A stretch of 6,656 nucleotides of DNA from an uncultured Ruminococcus sp. (GTDB lineage Bacteria > Bacillota > Clostridia > Oscillospirales > Acutalibacteraceae), in NCBI GenBank assembly GCA_902767125.1, contig CACXGJ010000104.1, positions 1-6,656 on the forward strand, given 5' to 3'. The notes beneath the pieces were generated by a model. The model saw nothing but the letters and a program-made list of their open reading frames with translations. It searched no databases and was not told the DNA's origin. Below, in pieces: positions 5,490-6,656 of the stretch. Made by a program: the position numbers and the translations under genes. How positions within the stretch are numbered: position 1 is the stretch's first letter; each line of letters begins with the position of its first letter.

Positions 5490-6656
5490 ATGGATAGCAA
5501 CAGATCGGAAGATACTCCAAAAAGCAGTGCTGTAAAAAGAATGGATGACTATGGGGATGATTATGAGGAAGATGTCTTTCCGCCTGCCAGAGAACCTATA
5601 AGTGCCAAAAAACGAAAGATAAGGAGAATAATTTTTTATGTCGTGACATTGGTCATTGCATTGATAGTGTGTTCTCTTTTGTCACTGACAGTGTTCTTTA
5701 AGATAGACGAAATATATGTCGAGGGAACGACACGTTATTCTGCCGAGGAGATAATTGCTGTAAGCATGATAAAAAAAGATGACAATCTTATACTGTGCAA
5801 TACATCTCCGGGACAGAAGATGATAATCGAAAAATTCCCGTATGTTGAGGATGTCGATATAAAGAAAAAACTGTTCAATAAAATAGCGATAGTCATCACA
5901 GAAGCAAAACCGTCTTCCATAATCGAAAATAACGGCAAATATTATGTCTTGAGCAAAAAAAATAAGATAATCGAGATAAATGACAAGAAAATTTACGATA
6001 TACCGATAGTTCTCGGTGTCAGGCTGAAAAATGAAAAGCTGTGTGATTATGCGGAATATAATGACAACAACATAAAGAAGTATATTGATGATATAATGAC
6101 AGCTATCGCAAAATATAATATTAAAGATATAGATGCCATTGATATAAATTCTCCGACAAATATAGTTCTTTACCGCAAAAACGGCTTCAAGATAATTATA
6201 GGAGAGCCTGAAAATCTTGATTATAAATTCCGCACAATAGAAGAACTCATGCTCAATAATATACCCGATAATGACGAGGGTGTCCTTGATGTGTCGGTGG
6301 TTGACAAGGAGGGGGCACAGTCGTTCTATAAATCAAAAATGCCCGAACAGAGTCAGCCTGAACCGTCAAAGCCTGTTGCAGAAAGCAGCAAGCCTGATAA
6401 AGAAAACAGTGTTCGGGAATCATCACAGACAAGCACCGAAAGTTCGTCAGAGTCCGAAGAAATATCATCGGATGAAGAAGAAAGCAGCGAGGATGAAGCA
6501 TCTTACGAGGATGAAGAAAACAGTGATGATGAAACATCTTACGAGGATGAAGAAAGCAGTGATGATGAAACCTCCTACGAAGACGAGGAAGACAGTGATG
6601 ATGAGACCTCCTACGAAGACGAGGAAGACAGTGATGATGAGACCTCCTACGAAGAC
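5490..6656 (+). CDS. ftsQ: Cell division protein FtsQ/DivIB with long acidic C-terminal tail, 3' partial
   Basis: Bitopic divisome protein linking FtsL/FtsB-type partners to the septal synthases; most of it is extracytoplasmic. The frame is open to the last base (389 codons, no stop). Visible: an acidic cytoplasmic N-terminus (1-36, 11 Asp/Glu); a basic KKRKIRR stretch; one membrane span at about 47-70; a POTRA domain starting FKIDEIYVEGTTRYSAEEI (about 70-141, including KFPYVEDVDIKKKLFNKIAIVI); and a beta domain to about residue 280. From about residue 285 (base 6342) it becomes a Pro/Ser/Lys linker, then Ser/Glu/Asp-rich sequence, and from residue 335 a 12-residue tandem repeat. B. subtilis DivIB is about 263 residues, so this tail of at least 105 residues is a large addition. 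Overall similarity is low, as usual for FtsQ, so the call rests on domain order, the POTRA start and position after murG. Confidence 0.88.
   Translation, partial: MDSNRSEDTPKSSAVKRMDDYGDDYEEDVFPPAREPISAKKRKIRRIIFYVVTLVIALIVCSLLSLTVFFKIDEIYVEGTTRYSAEEIIAVSMIKKDDNLILCNTSPGQKMIIEKFPYVEDVDIKKKLFNKIAIVITEAKPSSIIENNGKYYVLSKKNKIIEINDKKIYDIPIVLGVRLKNEKLCDYAEYNDNNIKKYIDDIMTAIAKYNIKDIDAIDINSPTNIVLYRKNGFKIIIGEPENLDYKFRTIEELMLNNIPDNDEGVLDVSVVDKEGAQSFYKSKMPEQSQPEPSKPVAESSKPDKENSVRESSQTSTESSSESEEISSDEEESSEDEASYEDEENSDDETSYEDEESSDDETSYEDEEDSDDETSYEDEEDSDDETSYED
6492..6656 (+). repeat. 36-bp in-frame tandem repeat encoding an acidic 12-residue unit
   Basis: Four full copies (6492-6527, 6528-6563, 6564-6599, 6600-6635) and 21 bases of a fifth reach the window end. 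The protein unit is DETSYEDEEDSD, with A for T in copy 1 and N or S at position 10 in copies 1 and 2. Copies 3 and 4 differ by one base; the visible part of copy 5 is identical to copy 4. Copies 1 and 2 use other codons (TCT TAC GAG GAT against TCC TAC GAA GAC). The array may continue beyond the window. Confidence 0.95.

Noticed and set aside
6440..6656. Acidic Ser/Asp repeat read as a separate surface adhesin
   Set aside because: It is in one continuous frame with the FtsQ membrane span and POTRA domain, with no stop or new start between, so it is a tail of that protein as far as the window shows.

Overview
The window is a piece of a bacterial division and cell wall (dcw) cluster, all on the + strand: a class B penicillin-binding protein with PASTA domains (5' end missing), mraY, ftsW/spoVE, murG, and an ftsQ/divIB gene that runs off the 3' edge. 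The PASTA-bearing PBP, DivIB-type FtsQ, strong AGGAGG-like ribosome binding sites, TTG starts and frequent ATA/AGA codons point to a low-to-moderate GC Bacillota, probably a clostridial lineage. A Ruminococcus/Oscillospiraceae-type anaerobe is my best guess, from general impression only.

Layout: positions 1-1778 hold the transpeptidase (PBP). A 126-base gap (1779-1904) holds a hairpin followed by a T-rich run, a possible attenuator or terminator. mraY is at 1905-2921. After a 23-base gap comes ftsW at 2945-4195, from a TTG start. A 141-base gap (4196-4336) is dominated by a long imperfect inverted repeat. murG, also from a TTG start, is at 4337-5467. After a 22-base gap comes ftsQ, from 5490 past the window end. 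No stretch over 300 bases lacks a gene. The minus strand shows no gene I would support.

How the genes work together: MraY makes lipid I from UDP-MurNAc-pentapeptide and undecaprenyl phosphate. MurG adds GlcNAc to give lipid II. The SEDS glycosyltransferase FtsW and its partner class B PBP polymerise and cross-link lipid II at the septum or, for a SpoVE/SpoVD pair, in the spore cortex. FtsQ/DivIB helps organise the divisome. Compared with the Bacillus subtilis order (spoVD-murE-mraY-murD-spoVE-murG-murB-divIB), murE, murD and murB are absent from their usual places.

I see no wholly new system. The most notable features are the long acidic, tandemly repeated C-terminal tail of FtsQ, the long hairpin before murG, and a cysteine pair in the PBP spaced like the redox-controlled pair of B. 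subtilis SpoVD.
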